NCBI RefSeq assembly: GCF_003050705.1
Contig: NZ_QAOG01000004.1
Span: 248,001 to 312,000 of the forward strand
Direction of reading: 5' to 3'
DNA from: Sphingomonas aurantiaca
GTDB lineage: Bacteria; Pseudomonadota; Alphaproteobacteria; Sphingomonadales; Sphingomonadaceae
Length of the DNA stretch: 64,000 nucleotides
Part shown: positions 53,753 through 62,538 of the stretch, piece by piece
Layout of the letters: every line of letters begins with the position of its first letter
How positions within the stretch are numbered: position 1 is the first letter of the stretch
The notes under the pieces: model-generated
What the model was told of the DNA's origin: nothing
Databases searched by the model: none
The model's input: only the letters and a program-made list of their open reading frames with translations
Position numbers and translations under genes: made by a program

Positions 53753-55417
53753 TCAGCTGGCCAGTCTTGGCGCGATGCCGCGCGGTGGCGGCGAGTCGCG
53801 GTCTGGCCGCTGCGCCAACAGCCGCTTTTCCGCGAGCAACCGTCGGACCTGCGCCGCGCCGAGCGGTCGGCCGTAGAAATACCCCTGGCCCTTGGCGCAG
53901 CCGATGCCGCGCAGACGCTCCTCGACCGCGGCATCCTCGATGCCTTCCGCGGTCGTCGGCAGGTTGAGGCTGTCGCCCAGCCGGACGATCGTGTTGACGA
54001 TCGCCATGCTCTCGGGATTGTCGAGGATCGAGGTGACGAAGCTCTTGTCGATCTTAATCCGGTCGAACGGCAGCGCGCGCAGATGCGCGAGGCTCGAATA
54101 GCCGGTACCGAAATCGTCGAGCGCGAGGCGGATGCCCTGATTCTTCAGGCTGCCGACGATCGACTGCGCGAGCGGGAGGTTGTCGAACAGCGCGCTTTCG
54201 GTGATCTCGATTTCCAGCCGGCTGGCGGGAAACCCGGTCTCGACCAGCGTCTTGATGATTTTCTGCGCGAGCCATGCGTCGCGCAGTTGCAGCGGCGAGA
54301 CATTGACCGACAGGCTGAGCCCCGCGTCCCAGTCGCGCGCGGCGGCGAACGCCTGGCGCATGATCGATAGCGACAGCTCGCCGATCACGCCGATCTCCTC
54401 GGCGATCGGAATGAATATGTCGGGCGCGATCGAGCCCCTGGTCGGATGGTCCCAGCGGGCGAGAACTTCGAATCCGGTGATGCGGCCGGTGGTCAGGTCG
54501 ATCTGCTGCTCGAAATAGGGAACGATCTCCTGCGCAGGAACCGCGTTGCGCAGGCCCGCCTCAAGTTCGCCGCGCAGTTTCAGCGAGCGTTCCATGGAAT
54601 TGTCGAACCAGGCATGGCGCCCACGCCCGCCGGTCTTCGCGGCGTGGAGCGCGATATCGGCATTGCGCAACAGCGAGTCGACCGAGGTGCAGTCGACGTC
54701 CGACCGGGCGATACCGATCGACACGCCCATATGGATATCGACGCCGTTGGTACGGAATGGGAGAGCGAGGCCCGCCACCAGGCGCTCGGCGATGCGGTCG
54801 GCGACGCTCCGATGTGCGGAATCGAACACGAACGCGCAGGCGAACTCGTCCGCCCCGAGCCGCGCGAGCAGGCTGGTGCTCGGTGCGATCGCCGCGATCG
54901 TCTCGGCGACATACGCGAGCAGCAGGTCGCCGATCGCATAGCCGTGCAGGTCGTTGACGCTCTTGAAATGGTCGATGTCGATCGTCAGCATGGCCATCGC
55001 CTTGCCGCGGCGGCGCGTACTGGCGAAGAGTGTCGCGCCTTCCTCGGACAGGCTGCGGCGGTTGAGGAACCCGGTCAGCGGATCGCGCTGCGCGAGCGCC
55101 TGGGCGCGGCGACCGGCCTCGGTCAGGTCGCTCAGTTCGACCGCCAGCGCGCGATAGCGGAACCAGCCGAACAGGATCAGCGAGACGTTGAGCAGCATGG
55201 TCGCGATCAGCGTGCGGTCGATCGCGGCGCCGCTGCCGTGCAGATGCGCCAGCGCCTTGACCAGCACCGTACCGCCGGTGCCAACGAACAGCAGGATCGC
55301 GGCACCCGTGGCGGCACCGGTCATGAATTCCCGACTGATGTTGCGGGGCGCACGCGTCGCCGCCGGCTTTGCGATCATGAGGGGTGTCCGGTCCTTGATT
55401 GGTATGTGGTGTGCCAT
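53753..55417 (-). CDS. Membrane GGDEF/EAL protein with degenerate GGDEF
   Basis: 554 aa from ATG 55417 (MAHHIPIKDRTPLMIAKP); ATG 55378 is an alternative. Two N-terminal membrane segments (GAATGAAILLFVGTGGTVLV; TLIATMLLNVSLILFGWF). The GGDEF domain carries ARLGADEFACAF, so the signature is GADEF and cyclase activity is doubtful. The EAL domain looks intact: FEVLARWDHP (EVL), EIEITESALF, LDDFGTGYSSLAHL, IKIDKSFV, AEGIED. Likely a c-di-GMP phosphodiesterase. Divergent from ffh. Confidence 0.9.
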   Translation of the reverse strand: MAHHIPIKDRTPLMIAKPAATRAPRNISREFMTGAATGAAILLFVGTGGTVLVKALAHLHGSGAAIDRTLIATMLLNVSLILFGWFRYRALAVELSDLTEAGRRAQALAQRDPLTGFLNRRSLSEEGATLFASTRRRGKAMAMLTIDIDHFKSVNDLHGYAIGDLLLAYVAETIAAIAPSTSLLARLGADEFACAFVFDSAHRSVADRIAERLVAGLALPFRTNGVDIHMGVSIGIARSDVDCTSVDSLLRNADIALHAAKTGGRGRHAWFDNSMERSLKLRGELEAGLRNAVPAQEIVPYFEQQIDLTTGRITGFEVLARWDHPTRGSIAPDIFIPIAEEIGVIGELSLSIMRQAFAAARDWDAGLSLSVNVSPLQLRDAWLAQKIIKTLVETGFPASRLEIEITESALFDNLPLAQSIVGSLKNQGIRLALDDFGTGYSSLAHLRALPFDRIKIDKSFVTSILDNPESMAIVNTIVRLGDSLNLPTTAEGIEDAAVEERLRGIGCAKGQGYFYGRPLGAAQVRRLLAEKRLLAQRPDRDSPPPRGIAPRLAS

Positions 55418-55725
55418 GCGAGAGGTGTAGGAGATGTTAAAGCCGCGATTAGGCGCGACGGGGCGTGGCTGGCGCGCGATTGGTTGCACCAGATCGGCTG
55501 CGGACTCGGGGCCGGGGAAGGATTTTCCCGCATCGCAGCTCGCTCGGATCTTCTGCTGCTCCGAACGACCCGTGGCCCATCTTGCATCTGGTGCGGCATT
55601 CCAGTAGGTGGCCCCCACGTTCCGTTACGGGGCGCATATGACGAGCATCCAAGGATGCACGCTGGCCGGCGAGGTTTCGCCCGCCGGCGCTTTTGCGTTT
55701 GGTGACGGTAATTGGGAGTATTTCG

Positions 55726-57270
55726 ATGTTCGAAAGCCTGAGCGATCGACTTGGCGGAGTCTTCGACCGCCTTCGCGGCCGGGGTGCGCTGACCGAGGCA
55801 GACGTGCGCGCCGCGATGCGCGAGGTACGCGTCGCGCTGCTCGAGGCCGACGTCGCGCTGCCCGTCGCGCGCGAATTCGTCGAGAAGGCGACCGAGAAGG
55901 CCGTCGGCCAGAACGTGCTCCGCTCGGTCACGCCGGGGCAGCAGGTCGTCAAGATCGTCAGCGACGCGCTGGTCGAGATGCTCGGCGCCGAGGCGTCCGA
56001 GCTCGAACTGGGCGTCACGCCGCCCGCCGTGATCATGATGGTCGGGCTTCAGGGCTCGGGCAAGACGACCACCACCGCGAAGATCGCCAAGCGGCTCGCG
56101 GCGGGGCAATCTGCGATCGGCGGCAACGGGCGCGAGCGCAAGAAGGTGCTGATGGCGTCGCTCGACGTCAATCGCCCGAACGCGCAGGAGCAGCTCGCGA
56201 CGCTCGGCACGCAGATCGACGTCGCGACTCTGCCGATCGTGCAGGGTCAGCAGCCGGTCGACATCGCGCGGCGCGCGATGCAGGCGGCCAAGCTGCAGGG
56301 CTATGACGTCCTGATGCTCGACACCGCGGGTCGACTCCATGTCGACCAGGCGCTGATGGACGAGATGAAGGCGGTTGCCGACGTCGCGAACCCGGCCGAG
56401 ATCCTGCTCGTCGTCGACTCGCTGACCGGGCAGGACGCGGTCAACGTCGCGCAGAACTTCTCCGACCAGGTGCCGCTGACCGGCATCGTGCTGACCCGGA
56501 TGGACGGCGATGCGCGCGGCGGTGCGGCACTGTCGATGCGTGCGGTGACCGGCAAGCCGATCAAGTTTGCGGGCACTGGCGAGAAGCTCGACGCGCTCGA
56601 GGCGTTTCATCCGGAGCGCGTCGCCGGCCGCATCCTCGGCATGGGCGACGTCGTCAGCCTGGTCGAGCGCGCTGCGGAGTCGATCCAGGCCGAAGACGCC
56701 GAGCGGATGGCCGCCAAGATGGCCAAGGGTCAGTTCGACATGAACGACCTGCGCGCCCAGCTGGCGCAGATGCAGCGGATGGGCGGGCTCGGCGCGCTGG
56801 CGGGGATGATCCCCGGCATGAAGAAGGCGCAGGGCGCGGTAGCCTCGGTCGGCGGCGAGAAGGTCCTCGTCCATATGGACGCGATGATCGGATCGATGAC
56901 GATCAAGGAGCGCAACAAGCCCGAGTTGATCAACGCCAAGCGCAAGATCCGCATCGCCAAGGGCTCCGGCACCACGGTGCAGGAGGTCAACAAGCTGCTC
57001 AAGATGCACCTCGAAATGTCGACCGCCATGAAGAAGATCAAGAAGATGGGCGGCATGAAGGGCATGATGGCGATGCTCGGAAAAGGTGGTCTTGGGGGCG
57101 GCTTGGGCGGGATCGGTAATGCGATCGGCGGGCCGCAGATGGGCGACATGCTCAACAAGGCCGGTGCAGGCGGGCTTCCGGGGGGCAATGCCGGCGGTGG
57201 CCTGCCGGGCCTGGGCGGCAAGATGCCGCAGCTGCCCGCCAGCTTCGACGATTTTCTGAAGAAGAAATAA
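55726..57270 (+). CDS. ffh: Signal recognition particle protein Ffh (SRP54)
   Basis: 514 aa from ATG 55726 (MFESLSDRLGGVFDRLRG); the earlier in-frame ATG 55693 lies in the upstream leader. N domain, GTPase domain (GLQGSGKTTTTAKIAKRL; MASLDVNRPNAQEQL; DTAGRLHVDQAL; TRMDGDARGGAAL), then the methionine-rich M domain that binds signal peptides and 4.5S RNA. The tail (GGLGGGLGGIGNAIGG) is glycine-rich and longer than in E. coli. Start of the rpsP-rimM-trmD-rplS neighbourhood. Confidence 0.97.
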   Translation: MFESLSDRLGGVFDRLRGRGALTEADVRAAMREVRVALLEADVALPVAREFVEKATEKAVGQNVLRSVTPGQQVVKIVSDALVEMLGAEASELELGVTPPAVIMMVGLQGSGKTTTTAKIAKRLAAGQSAIGGNGRERKKVLMASLDVNRPNAQEQLATLGTQIDVATLPIVQGQQPVDIARRAMQAAKLQGYDVLMLDTAGRLHVDQALMDEMKAVADVANPAEILLVVDSLTGQDAVNVAQNFSDQVPLTGIVLTRMDGDARGGAALSMRAVTGKPIKFAGTGEKLDALEAFHPERVAGRILGMGDVVSLVERAAESIQAEDAERMAAKMAKGQFDMNDLRAQLAQMQRMGGLGALAGMIPGMKKAQGAVASVGGEKVLVHMDAMIGSMTIKERNKPELINAKRKIRIAKGSGTTVQEVNKLLKMHLEMSTAMKKIKKMGGMKGMMAMLGKGGLGGGLGGIGNAIGGPQMGDMLNKAGAGGLPGGNAGGGLPGLGGKMPQLPASFDDFLKKK

Positions 57271-57285
57271 CCCTCCGCGCCCCAC

Positions 57286-57368
57286 CGTCATCCCAGCGAA
57301 CGCTGGGATCTCCCGGTGAGAGTGCGGAACCTACCAACCCAAAGACCCCAGCTTTCGCTGGGGTGACG
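57286..57368. repeat. REP pair (CCCAGCG-x-GCTGGG family)
   Basis: The left arm CGTCATCCCAGCGAACGCTG and right arm CCCAGCTTTCGCTGGGGTGA are inverted. Located between ffh and rpsP. Same family as 21251-21332 and 44109-44192. Confidence 0.8.
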
Positions 57369-57391
57369 TTTAGATCCAGAAGGAAAATATC

Positions 57392-57814
57392 ATGGCAATC
57401 AACATTCGTCTCGCACGTGGCGGCTCCAAGAAGCGTCCGTATTACAAGATCGTCGTCGCCGATGCGCGCAGCCCGCGTGACGGCCGCTTCATCGAGAAGA
57501 TCGGCAACTACAACCCGCTCCTCGCCAAGGACAACGAGCAGCGCGTGCAGCTCGACGCCGACCGCGCGAAGCATTGGCTGAGCGTCGGCGCGCAGCCGAC
57601 CGATCGCGTCGCACGCTTCCTCGACCAGGCGGGCGTTCTCGAGCGTTCGGCGCGCAACAACCCGAACAAGGGCAAGCCCGGCGAGAAGGCCACCGAGCGC
57701 GCCGAAGAGCGTGCGACCAAGGCGGCTGAAGCTGCCGAGGCCGAAGCGGCTGCAAAGGCGGCTCCTGCCGAGGCAGAGGCTCCTGCCGCTGAGACCGAAG
57801 AAGCCGCTTCGTAA
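57392..57814 (+). CDS. rpsP: 30S ribosomal protein S16
   Basis: 140 aa; the S16 core ([51 protein letters not shown]) ends near residue 90. A C-terminal extension rich in Ala and Glu follows ([20 protein letters not shown]), probably disordered, as often seen in sphingomonads. AGAAGGAAAA before the ATG is the ribosome binding site. Small-subunit assembly protein. Confidence 0.97.
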   Translation: MAINIRLARGGSKKRPYYKIVVADARSPRDGRFIEKIGNYNPLLAKDNEQRVQLDADRAKHWLSVGAQPTDRVARFLDQAGVLERSARNNPNKGKPGEKATERAEERATKAAEAAEAEAAAKAAPAEAEAPAAETEEAAS

Positions 57815-57826
57815 GATCGTCTTCCT

Positions 57827-57908
57827 CGTCATCCCAGCGAAGGCTGGGATCCAGAGCCAGGGACGGTAACGTCCTTGGCTCTGGATCCTGGGTCTAGCCC
57901 AGGATGAC
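57827..57908. repeat. Long REP-type hairpin after rpsP
   Basis: The ends CGTCATCCCAGC and CTAGCCCAGGATGAC and the inner GGATCCAGAGCCAGGGACG / CGTCCTTGGCTCTGGATCC form one long hairpin around GTAA. It mixes the two GATGAC-ending REP families. It may terminate rpsP transcription. Confidence 0.75.
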
Positions 57909-57984
57909 AGCTTAGGGTGGGCGATGCCCGCACCCGAATGGCGGTTCATGCGTTCTTTGTCGGTCTGTCACCCACAAGGAGCGC

Positions 57985-58128
57985 ATGATGACCCCCGATC
58001 CAGATCCAAGAACAGCCCCCGCACCCGAGGACATCGAAGATGCCAGCAATGAAGGCGTCTCCGCCGAAGACCCCGCAGAAGGCGCCGACGACAGCCCCGG
58101 ACCCGACACCGGCTCCGCGCAAGGATAG
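57985..58128 (+). CDS. Possible 47-aa acidic leader protein upstream of rimM
   Basis: Two tandem ATGs (57985, 57988) follow a perfect AAGGAG (57976-57981). The product starts MMTPDPDPRTAPAPEDIEDA and is very acidic (many Asp and Glu). Its TAG (58126-58128) is one base before GTG 58130, which I take as the rimM start. It overlaps in another frame the longer rimM reading from ATG 58040. It could be a coupling leader or a real small protein; it could also be chance. Confidence 0.4.
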   Translation: MMTPDPDPRTAPAPEDIEDASNEGVSAEDPAEGADDSPGPDTGSAQG

Positions 58129-58129
58129 C

Positions 58130-58606
58130 GTGACGCTCGCCGTTGTGATCGGTGCGCACGGCATCGGCGGCGAGGTGCGGTTGAAGGTCTTCGCCGAGAA
58201 CATGTCCGGCTATAAGAGCTTCAACGACGGTGCGCTGACGCTGAAGTCGGCGCGGGCCGGCAACAACGGCACGATCGCGCGCTTCGCCGAGGTCGTTGAT
58301 CGCAACGCGGCCGAGGCGATGCGCGGGACCGAATTGACCGTGCCGCGGTCGTCGCTGCCGCCGCTCGAAGACGGCGAATATTATCATACCGACGTGATCG
58401 GGCTCGCGGTCGTCTCGACCGACGGCGAGGCCATCGGGCGGGTCGTTGCGATCGACAATTTCGGCGCGGGCGATGTGATCGAGATCGAACGGACTGCTGT
58501 GGATGAGAAGCCCGGCAAGCGATTCATGGTGCCGATGCGCGTCGAGGCGGTGCCCGAATGGGATTCCGAGCGGCTCGTGGTCGAGGCGTCGTTCGCTACC
58601 GAATAG
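58130..58606 (+). CDS. rimM: Ribosome maturation factor RimM
   Basis: 158 aa from GTG 58130, preceded by AAGGA; the frame is also open from ATG 58040 (188 aa), but that extra segment is Pro/Lys/Thr-rich and lacks a good ribosome binding site. RimM core: LAVVIGAHGIGGEVRLKVF, the RGTELTVPRSSLPPLEDGEY segment, and a PRC-barrel with GEAIGRVVAIDNFGAGD. It helps 30S head assembly by binding S19. The family is usually about 160-175 aa. Confidence 0.85.
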   Translation: MTLAVVIGAHGIGGEVRLKVFAENMSGYKSFNDGALTLKSARAGNNGTIARFAEVVDRNAAEAMRGTELTVPRSSLPPLEDGEYYHTDVIGLAVVSTDGEAIGRVVAIDNFGAGDVIEIERTAVDEKPGKRFMVPMRVEAVPEWDSERLVVEASFATE

Positions 58607-58655
58607 GGCTGTCGTGGCTTCTTGTTCTCTCGCGGAGGCGGGGACACAGGCAGCG

Positions 58656-59561
58656 CTAGCGCCGGATCGGTCGCTGCTCCGACAGCATGTTGCGGATCGT
58701 CGTGGCGGCCACCCCGGCTTCGCCCATCGCGTGGCTGATCTGGTCCAGCCCCTTCACGACATCGCCTGCCGCGAACAGCCCCGGGATCGAGGTGCGCTGA
58801 TGGTCGTCGACCTCGAGACACCCTTCGTCCGTCGCGCGTGCGCCGGCCGCGACGGCGAGTTCCGATCGGATCACCGAGCCTAACGCGGGATAGACGCTGT
58901 CGAACGACATCCGCCCCTCGACGGTATCCAGCGCGAGCTGATCGCCTTCGATCGCATAGTTGCCGCAGGGGCCGCCGACGCGGACGATCCCAGCGTCGTC
59001 CAGCGCCGCCTCACATTTCGGATCGAGTTCGTGGCCGCCGTCCGGGGCGATCAGCGTGACGTCCTTGGTGTAGCCGCGCAGGAACAGCGCCTCGCGCATG
59101 CCGTGGTCGCCGGTGCCGATCACGCCGACACGCTTGTCCGTCACCTCATAGCCGTCGCAGATCGGGCAATAGCGGAACAGGCCGGCCTCGAGCGCCTCGT
59201 CGTGGACCGCGTCGGGCATGGCGGGGCGGTTGTTCACCACCCCGGTCGCTAACAGGACGCTCCTCGCGCGGGCGCGGCGGTGGCCCAGGCGGACGGTGAA
59301 GCCGTCGTCCTCCACCTCGATCGCGTCGACGCGGGCGCCCTCGCGGACTGCGCCATAGGTTTCGGCCTGCGCGAGCATGCGGGCGAGCAGATCGGTGCCG
59401 CGAATGCCCTCGGGATAGCCGGCGTGGTTGTGCGTGCAGGGGATCAGCGCGGCGCGGCTGCTGCCGCAGTCGAACAGCCGGATCGAGAGGTGGAACCGCG
59501 CGAGATAGATCGCGGCGGTCAGCCCCGCCGGGCCGGCGCCGATGATGATGCAATCGTCCAT
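58656..59561 (-). CDS. Thioredoxin-reductase-like FAD/NAD(P) oxidoreductase
   Basis: 301 aa from ATG 59561 ([20 protein letters not shown]). FAD-binding GAGPAG at the N-terminus, redox pair in YCPICDGYE (CxxC), NAD(P)-binding [14 protein letters not shown] and the C-terminal [19 protein letters not shown] motif. Shorter and more divergent than TrxB; its physiological disulfide partner may be different. It interrupts the rimM-trmD neighbourhood on the opposite strand. The frame upstream of 59561 is not homologous. Confidence 0.88.
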   Translation of the reverse strand: MDDCIIIGAGPAGLTAAIYLARFHLSIRLFDCGSSRAALIPCTHNHAGYPEGIRGTDLLARMLAQAETYGAVREGARVDAIEVEDDGFTVRLGHRRARARSVLLATGVVNNRPAMPDAVHDEALEAGLFRYCPICDGYEVTDKRVGVIGTGDHGMREALFLRGYTKDVTLIAPDGGHELDPKCEAALDDAGIVRVGGPCGNYAIEGDQLALDTVEGRMSFDSVYPALGSVIRSELAVAAGARATDEGCLEVDDHQRTSIPGLFAAGDVVKGLDQISHAMGEAGVAATTIRNMLSEQRPIRR

Positions 59562-59654
59562 GCCGGTATAAGCGCGGCGCGGCCAATCCGTTCCGGCGGC
59601 GAAACGCTCGATCGCTATCGCAAGCCGGGCGCGGGAGTGATAGCGGCGTGCGGC

Positions 59655-60650
59655 ATGAGCTATTGTGATTGGTCGGACGGCGATCTCCACGCCTATGCGT
59701 CGCACACCGTTGACGGGCCGCGCCGGTACGTCGCGCAGGTCGCCGAGCCTGCTGTCGCGCAGTGCGGGGTGGAGGCGGAATATGTCGAGGACAGCGCCGA
59801 CGCCTTCTATGCACGCCTGAAATGGCTGAAGGCGCAGGGCTGCGCGTTTCCGGCGGACGTCTTCCCCCAAGTCCTTGCCGCGGCGCAGGAGGACGCGCGT
59901 CTGGCGCGACTCGCGGCGGGCGAGCTGCCCTGGGCGGCGACGATCGTGACCTTGTACCCGGAGATGTTCCCGGGGCCGCTGGGCACTTCGCTTGCCGGGC
60001 GGGCGCTGGGGGAGGGGCGGTGGTCATGCCAGCCCGTCCAGCTGCGCGACTTCGCGACCGACAAGCACAAGTCGGTCGACGACACGCCGGCGGGGGGCGG
60101 CGCGGGGATGGTGCTCCGCGCGGACGTGGTCGCCGCGGCGATCGACAGCGTTGCCGATGGGCGGCCGGTGCTGGCGATGACGCCGCGGGGCAAGCCGCTC
60201 ACGCAGGAGCGGGTGCGCGAACTCGCGCGGGGCCCCGGCGTCGCCATCCTGTGCGGGCGGTTCGAGGGGTTCGACGAGCGGCTGTTCGAGGCGCGCGCCA
60301 TCGAGGAGGTGTCGATCGGCGACTATATCCTGTCGGGGGGCGAGATGGGGGCGCTGGTGCTGCTCGATGCTTGCATTCGGCTGCTCCCCGGCGTAATGGG
60401 CGCGGCTTCTAGTGGGGATGACGAGAGCTTCGAAACGGGGCTTCTCGAATATCCGCATTATACCCGACCTCAGATATGGGAAGGGCGCGCGATCCCGCAG
60501 GTGCTGCGATCGGGGGATCACGCGAAGATCGAGGCATGGCGCAAACGCCGCGCGGAGATCGATACACGGTCACGGCGACCGGACCTTTGGGAACGCCATG
60601 AGGGCGTTCGGGTCCAGTCGCCCTCTGGCGCGCAGCGACACGAGGACTGA
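59655..60650 (+). CDS. trmD: tRNA (guanine37-N1)-methyltransferase TrmD with extra N-terminal domain
   Basis: 331 aa in one open frame, against about 240-250 usual. Residues about 92-331 are Trm[20 protein letters not shown], the trefoil-knot SAM site [28 protein letters not shown], and [20 protein letters not shown]. Residues 1-90 start [17 protein letters not shown] and contain [20 protein letters not shown], which resembles a family of small phage-type MSYC proteins. No ATG, and no well-placed GTG or TTG, lies at the domain junction, so a translational fusion is the simplest reading. Overlaps nothing; rplS follows 3 bases later. Confidence 0.85.
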   Translation: MSYCDWSDGDLHAYASHTVDGPRRYVAQVAEPAVAQCGVEAEYVEDSADAFYARLKWLKAQGCAFPADVFPQVLAAAQEDARLARLAAGELPWAATIVTLYPEMFPGPLGTSLAGRALGEGRWSCQPVQLRDFATDKHKSVDDTPAGGGAGMVLRADVVAAAIDSVADGRPVLAMTPRGKPLTQERVRELARGPGVAILCGRFEGFDERLFEARAIEEVSIGDYILSGGEMGALVLLDACIRLLPGVMGAASSGDDESFETGLLEYPHYTRPQIWEGRAIPQVLRSGDHAKIEAWRKRRAEIDTRSRRPDLWERHEGVRVQSPSGAQRHED

Positions 60651-60652
60651 TT

Positions 60653-61045
60653 ATGAACCTGTTGCAGACGATCGAAGCCGAGAACATCGCGAAGTTCCTG
60701 GCCAACAAGACGATCCCCGATTTCCGCCCTGGCGATACGCTGAAGGTCGGCGTGAAGGTCGTCGAAGGCGAGCGCACGCGTATTCAGAACTATGAGGGCG
60801 TGTGCATCGCGCGCTCGAACAAGGGCATGGGCAGCAACTTCACCGTGCGTAAGATGAGCTTCGGTGAGGGCGTCGAGCGCGTTTTCCCGCTCTACTCGCC
60901 GAACGTCGATTCGATCGAAGTCGTCCGCAAGGGCGCCGTGCGTCGCGCCAAGCTGTATTACCTGCGTGGCCGCACCGGCAAGGCAGCGCGTATCGCCGAG
61001 CGTCGCGACATGCGCCCCGCCAAGGGCACTGCCGCCGCCGAGTAA
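60653..61045 (+). CDS. rplS: 50S ribosomal protein L19
   Basis: 130 aa. Family marks [39 protein letters not shown] and [20 protein letters not shown]19 sits at the subunit interface. GAGGACTG lies just before the ATG. Last gene of the ffh-rplS neighbourhood, followed by a strong terminator. Confidence 0.98.
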   Translation: MNLLQTIEAENIAKFLANKTIPDFRPGDTLKVGVKVVEGERTRIQNYEGVCIARSNKGMGSNFTVRKMSFGEGVERVFPLYSPNVDSIEVVRKGAVRRAKLYYLRGRTGKAARIAERRDMRPAKGTAAAE

Positions 61046-61080
61046 TCGCGCGGCCCGGTTCTCCGGGTTGAGGTTGGAAA

Positions 61081-61115
61081 AGGGCGCGGGGGCGATGGTC
61101 CCCGCGCCCTTTTTC
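61081..61115 (+). terminator. Rho-independent terminator after rplS
   Basis: An 11-bp perfect stem, AGGGCGCGGGG and CCCCGCGCCCT, with loop GCGATGGT, then TTTTC. Confidence 0.9.
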
Positions 61116-61443
61116 GTTGCGTGCGGGGCGGGAGCGGGGCGCCGGGCGCATGGCTTTGGAATGCGGCGGTTTATTCGGTTTCGGCGTGGATGCGGCCGGA
61201 GTGAAGTATAGGAAGTATAGACGCACGTGCAGCATTTCGCGGCGGGGGCGGCGCGGTTCTGTGCGTGCGGTATCGCGGGCGAGGGGGCGGGGGCCGGCAT
61301 GCGGGGACGGTGCGCTCGGGGGGCGGTGTAGGACAGCGATTCGTGTTTCGGGGCGTGGCGGTGGTCTGTGCGCCCTCCCTTTCGGGGGGCGGTTCTCTCG
61401 ATCGGACCTGTCAGCGTTCGTTACCGCAATTCCTGTCGCTTCC
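61116..61443. other. Intergenic stretch without a gene
   Basis: Very GC-rich; frames remain open by composition only and their products are Gly/Arg-rich with no family features. I see no gene, promoter or RNA with confidence. The repeats in 61444-61740 follow. Confidence 0.5.
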
Positions 61444-61500
61444 TTGTTCTCCCGCGAAGGCGGGAGTCCAGTCTGGGTCCCCGCCTTCGCGGGGAAACAA
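61444..61500. repeat. 57-bp REP-like repeat, twin of the one inside the acyl-CoA synthetase gene
   Basis: TTGTTCTCCCGCGAAGGCGG at the left and GCCTTCGCGGGGAAACAA at the right, with AGTCCAGTCTGGG between. 52 of 57 positions match 37891-37947. A degenerate half copy (CTTGTTCTCTCGCGGAGGCG) is at about 58620-58640. Confidence 0.85.
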
Positions 61501-61553
61501 GCACGTTCGGGAGGACTCATCGTTCGTTGTGGATGCGGCGTAGCCTAGAGTGG

Positions 61554-61647
61554 GTTCACGCGAAGGCGCTAAGGCGCGAAGATAAGGTAGTAGGGGCGGG
61601 AGCCAGGCCGGCTACTATTCTTCGCGCCTTAGCGCCTTCGCGTGAAC
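61554..61647. repeat. 29-bp perfect inverted repeat
   Basis: GTTCACGCGAAGGCGCTAAG with GCGCGAAGA (61554-61582) is exactly complementary to 61619-61647, around a 36-base centre that itself has short complementary ends. It forms a very stable cruciform or RNA hairpin. No second copy was seen in the window. Confidence 0.8.
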
Positions 61648-61660
61648 ACCCCCTTCTCTC

Positions 61661-61740
61661 GTCATCCTGACGAAAGTCAGGGCCCAGAGCCACAGGGTGC
61701 AGCGTTTGGGACCCTGGGTCCTGACTTTCGTCAGGATGAC
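61661..61740. repeat. REP pair (CCTGACGAAAGTCAGG family)
   Basis: GTCATCCTGACGAAAGTCAG at the left, CTGACTTTCGTCAGGATGAC at the right: exact inverted copies around a 40-base centre. A single half copy is at 40832-40861. Confidence 0.85.
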
Positions 61741-61860
61741 GGCGTGGGGAGGGCGGCGTCACGTCCGCCATCGCCAACGCTGCCCGTTCGAGGCGGGTAG
61801 CCGGGGGTGTACGCGCTTCGACTGGCTCGCACGCCGCCGTCAGCCCGCCGCGACCGCCCG

Positions 61861-62403
61861 TCAGGCGTCGCGCCACGTTCCGGGCGCCAGATCGGCCAGC
61901 GTCCACTCGCCGATGCTCCAGCGGACGAGCCGCAGCGTCGGGTGGCCGATCGCCGCGGTCATGCGGCGGACCTGGCGGTTGCGGCCTTCGCGGATCGTGA
62001 TGCGCAGCCAGCAATCGGGGATGCTCGCGCGCACGCGGATCGGCGGGACGCGCGGCCAGAGATCGGGCGCGGCGATCCGTTCGACGTCGGCGGGGCGGGT
62101 GGGGCCGTCCTTCAGCACGACGCCTTCGCGCAGGCCGTCGAGCGCGGCCTCGCCGGCCTCGCCCTCGACCTGCACGAGATAGGTTTTGGCCAGCTTGAAC
62201 TTCGGATCCGCGATCCGCGCCTGGAGGCGACCGTCGTCGGTCAGCAGCAACAGCCCCTCGCTGTCCCGATCCAGCCGCCCCGCCGGATAGACGCCCGGCA
62301 CGTCGACGAACTGCGACAGCGTCGCGCGCGGCGTCGGCGAGCCCGCGTCGGTGAACTGGCTGAGGACGTCGTAGGGTTTGTTGAAGAGGATCAGGCGGGG
62401 CAT
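61861..62403 (-). CDS. Pseudouridine synthase, RsuA/RluE family
   Basis: 180 aa. It isomerises a specific uridine in rRNA. Catalytic Asp in [15 protein letters not shown] near residue 45; other family motifs are [23 protein letters not shown] and [19 protein letters not shown]. No S4 domain at the N-terminus, and the short length matches RluE, which modifies 23S rRNA. The intergenic DNA to its left carries several REP elements. Confidence 0.92.
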   Translation of the reverse strand: MPRLILFNKPYDVLSQFTDAGSPTPRATLSQFVDVPGVYPAGRLDRDSEGLLLLTDDGRLQARIADPKFKLAKTYLVQVEGEAGEAALDGLREGVVLKDGPTRPADVERIAAPDLWPRVPPIRVRASIPDCWLRITIREGRNRQVRRMTAAIGHPTLRLVRWSIGEWTLADLAPGTWRDA

Positions 62404-62538
62404 GGCGGATTTTCAGACAATTACCAGGATGATTTGCCGTTTTCAGCAGTAAAATTCAAGACAGATATGCGAGAATATCATTACTTTTACAATATTCTCT
62501 TATTATCATCGGCGAAAATGTCTCATTATGGAAAATTC
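62404..62538. other. AT-rich gap before the membrane cassette
   Basis: Base composition drops abruptly right after the rluE start (runs such as TATTCTCTTATTATC). No gene is seen. It probably marks the left junction of the foreign cassette. Confidence 0.45.
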
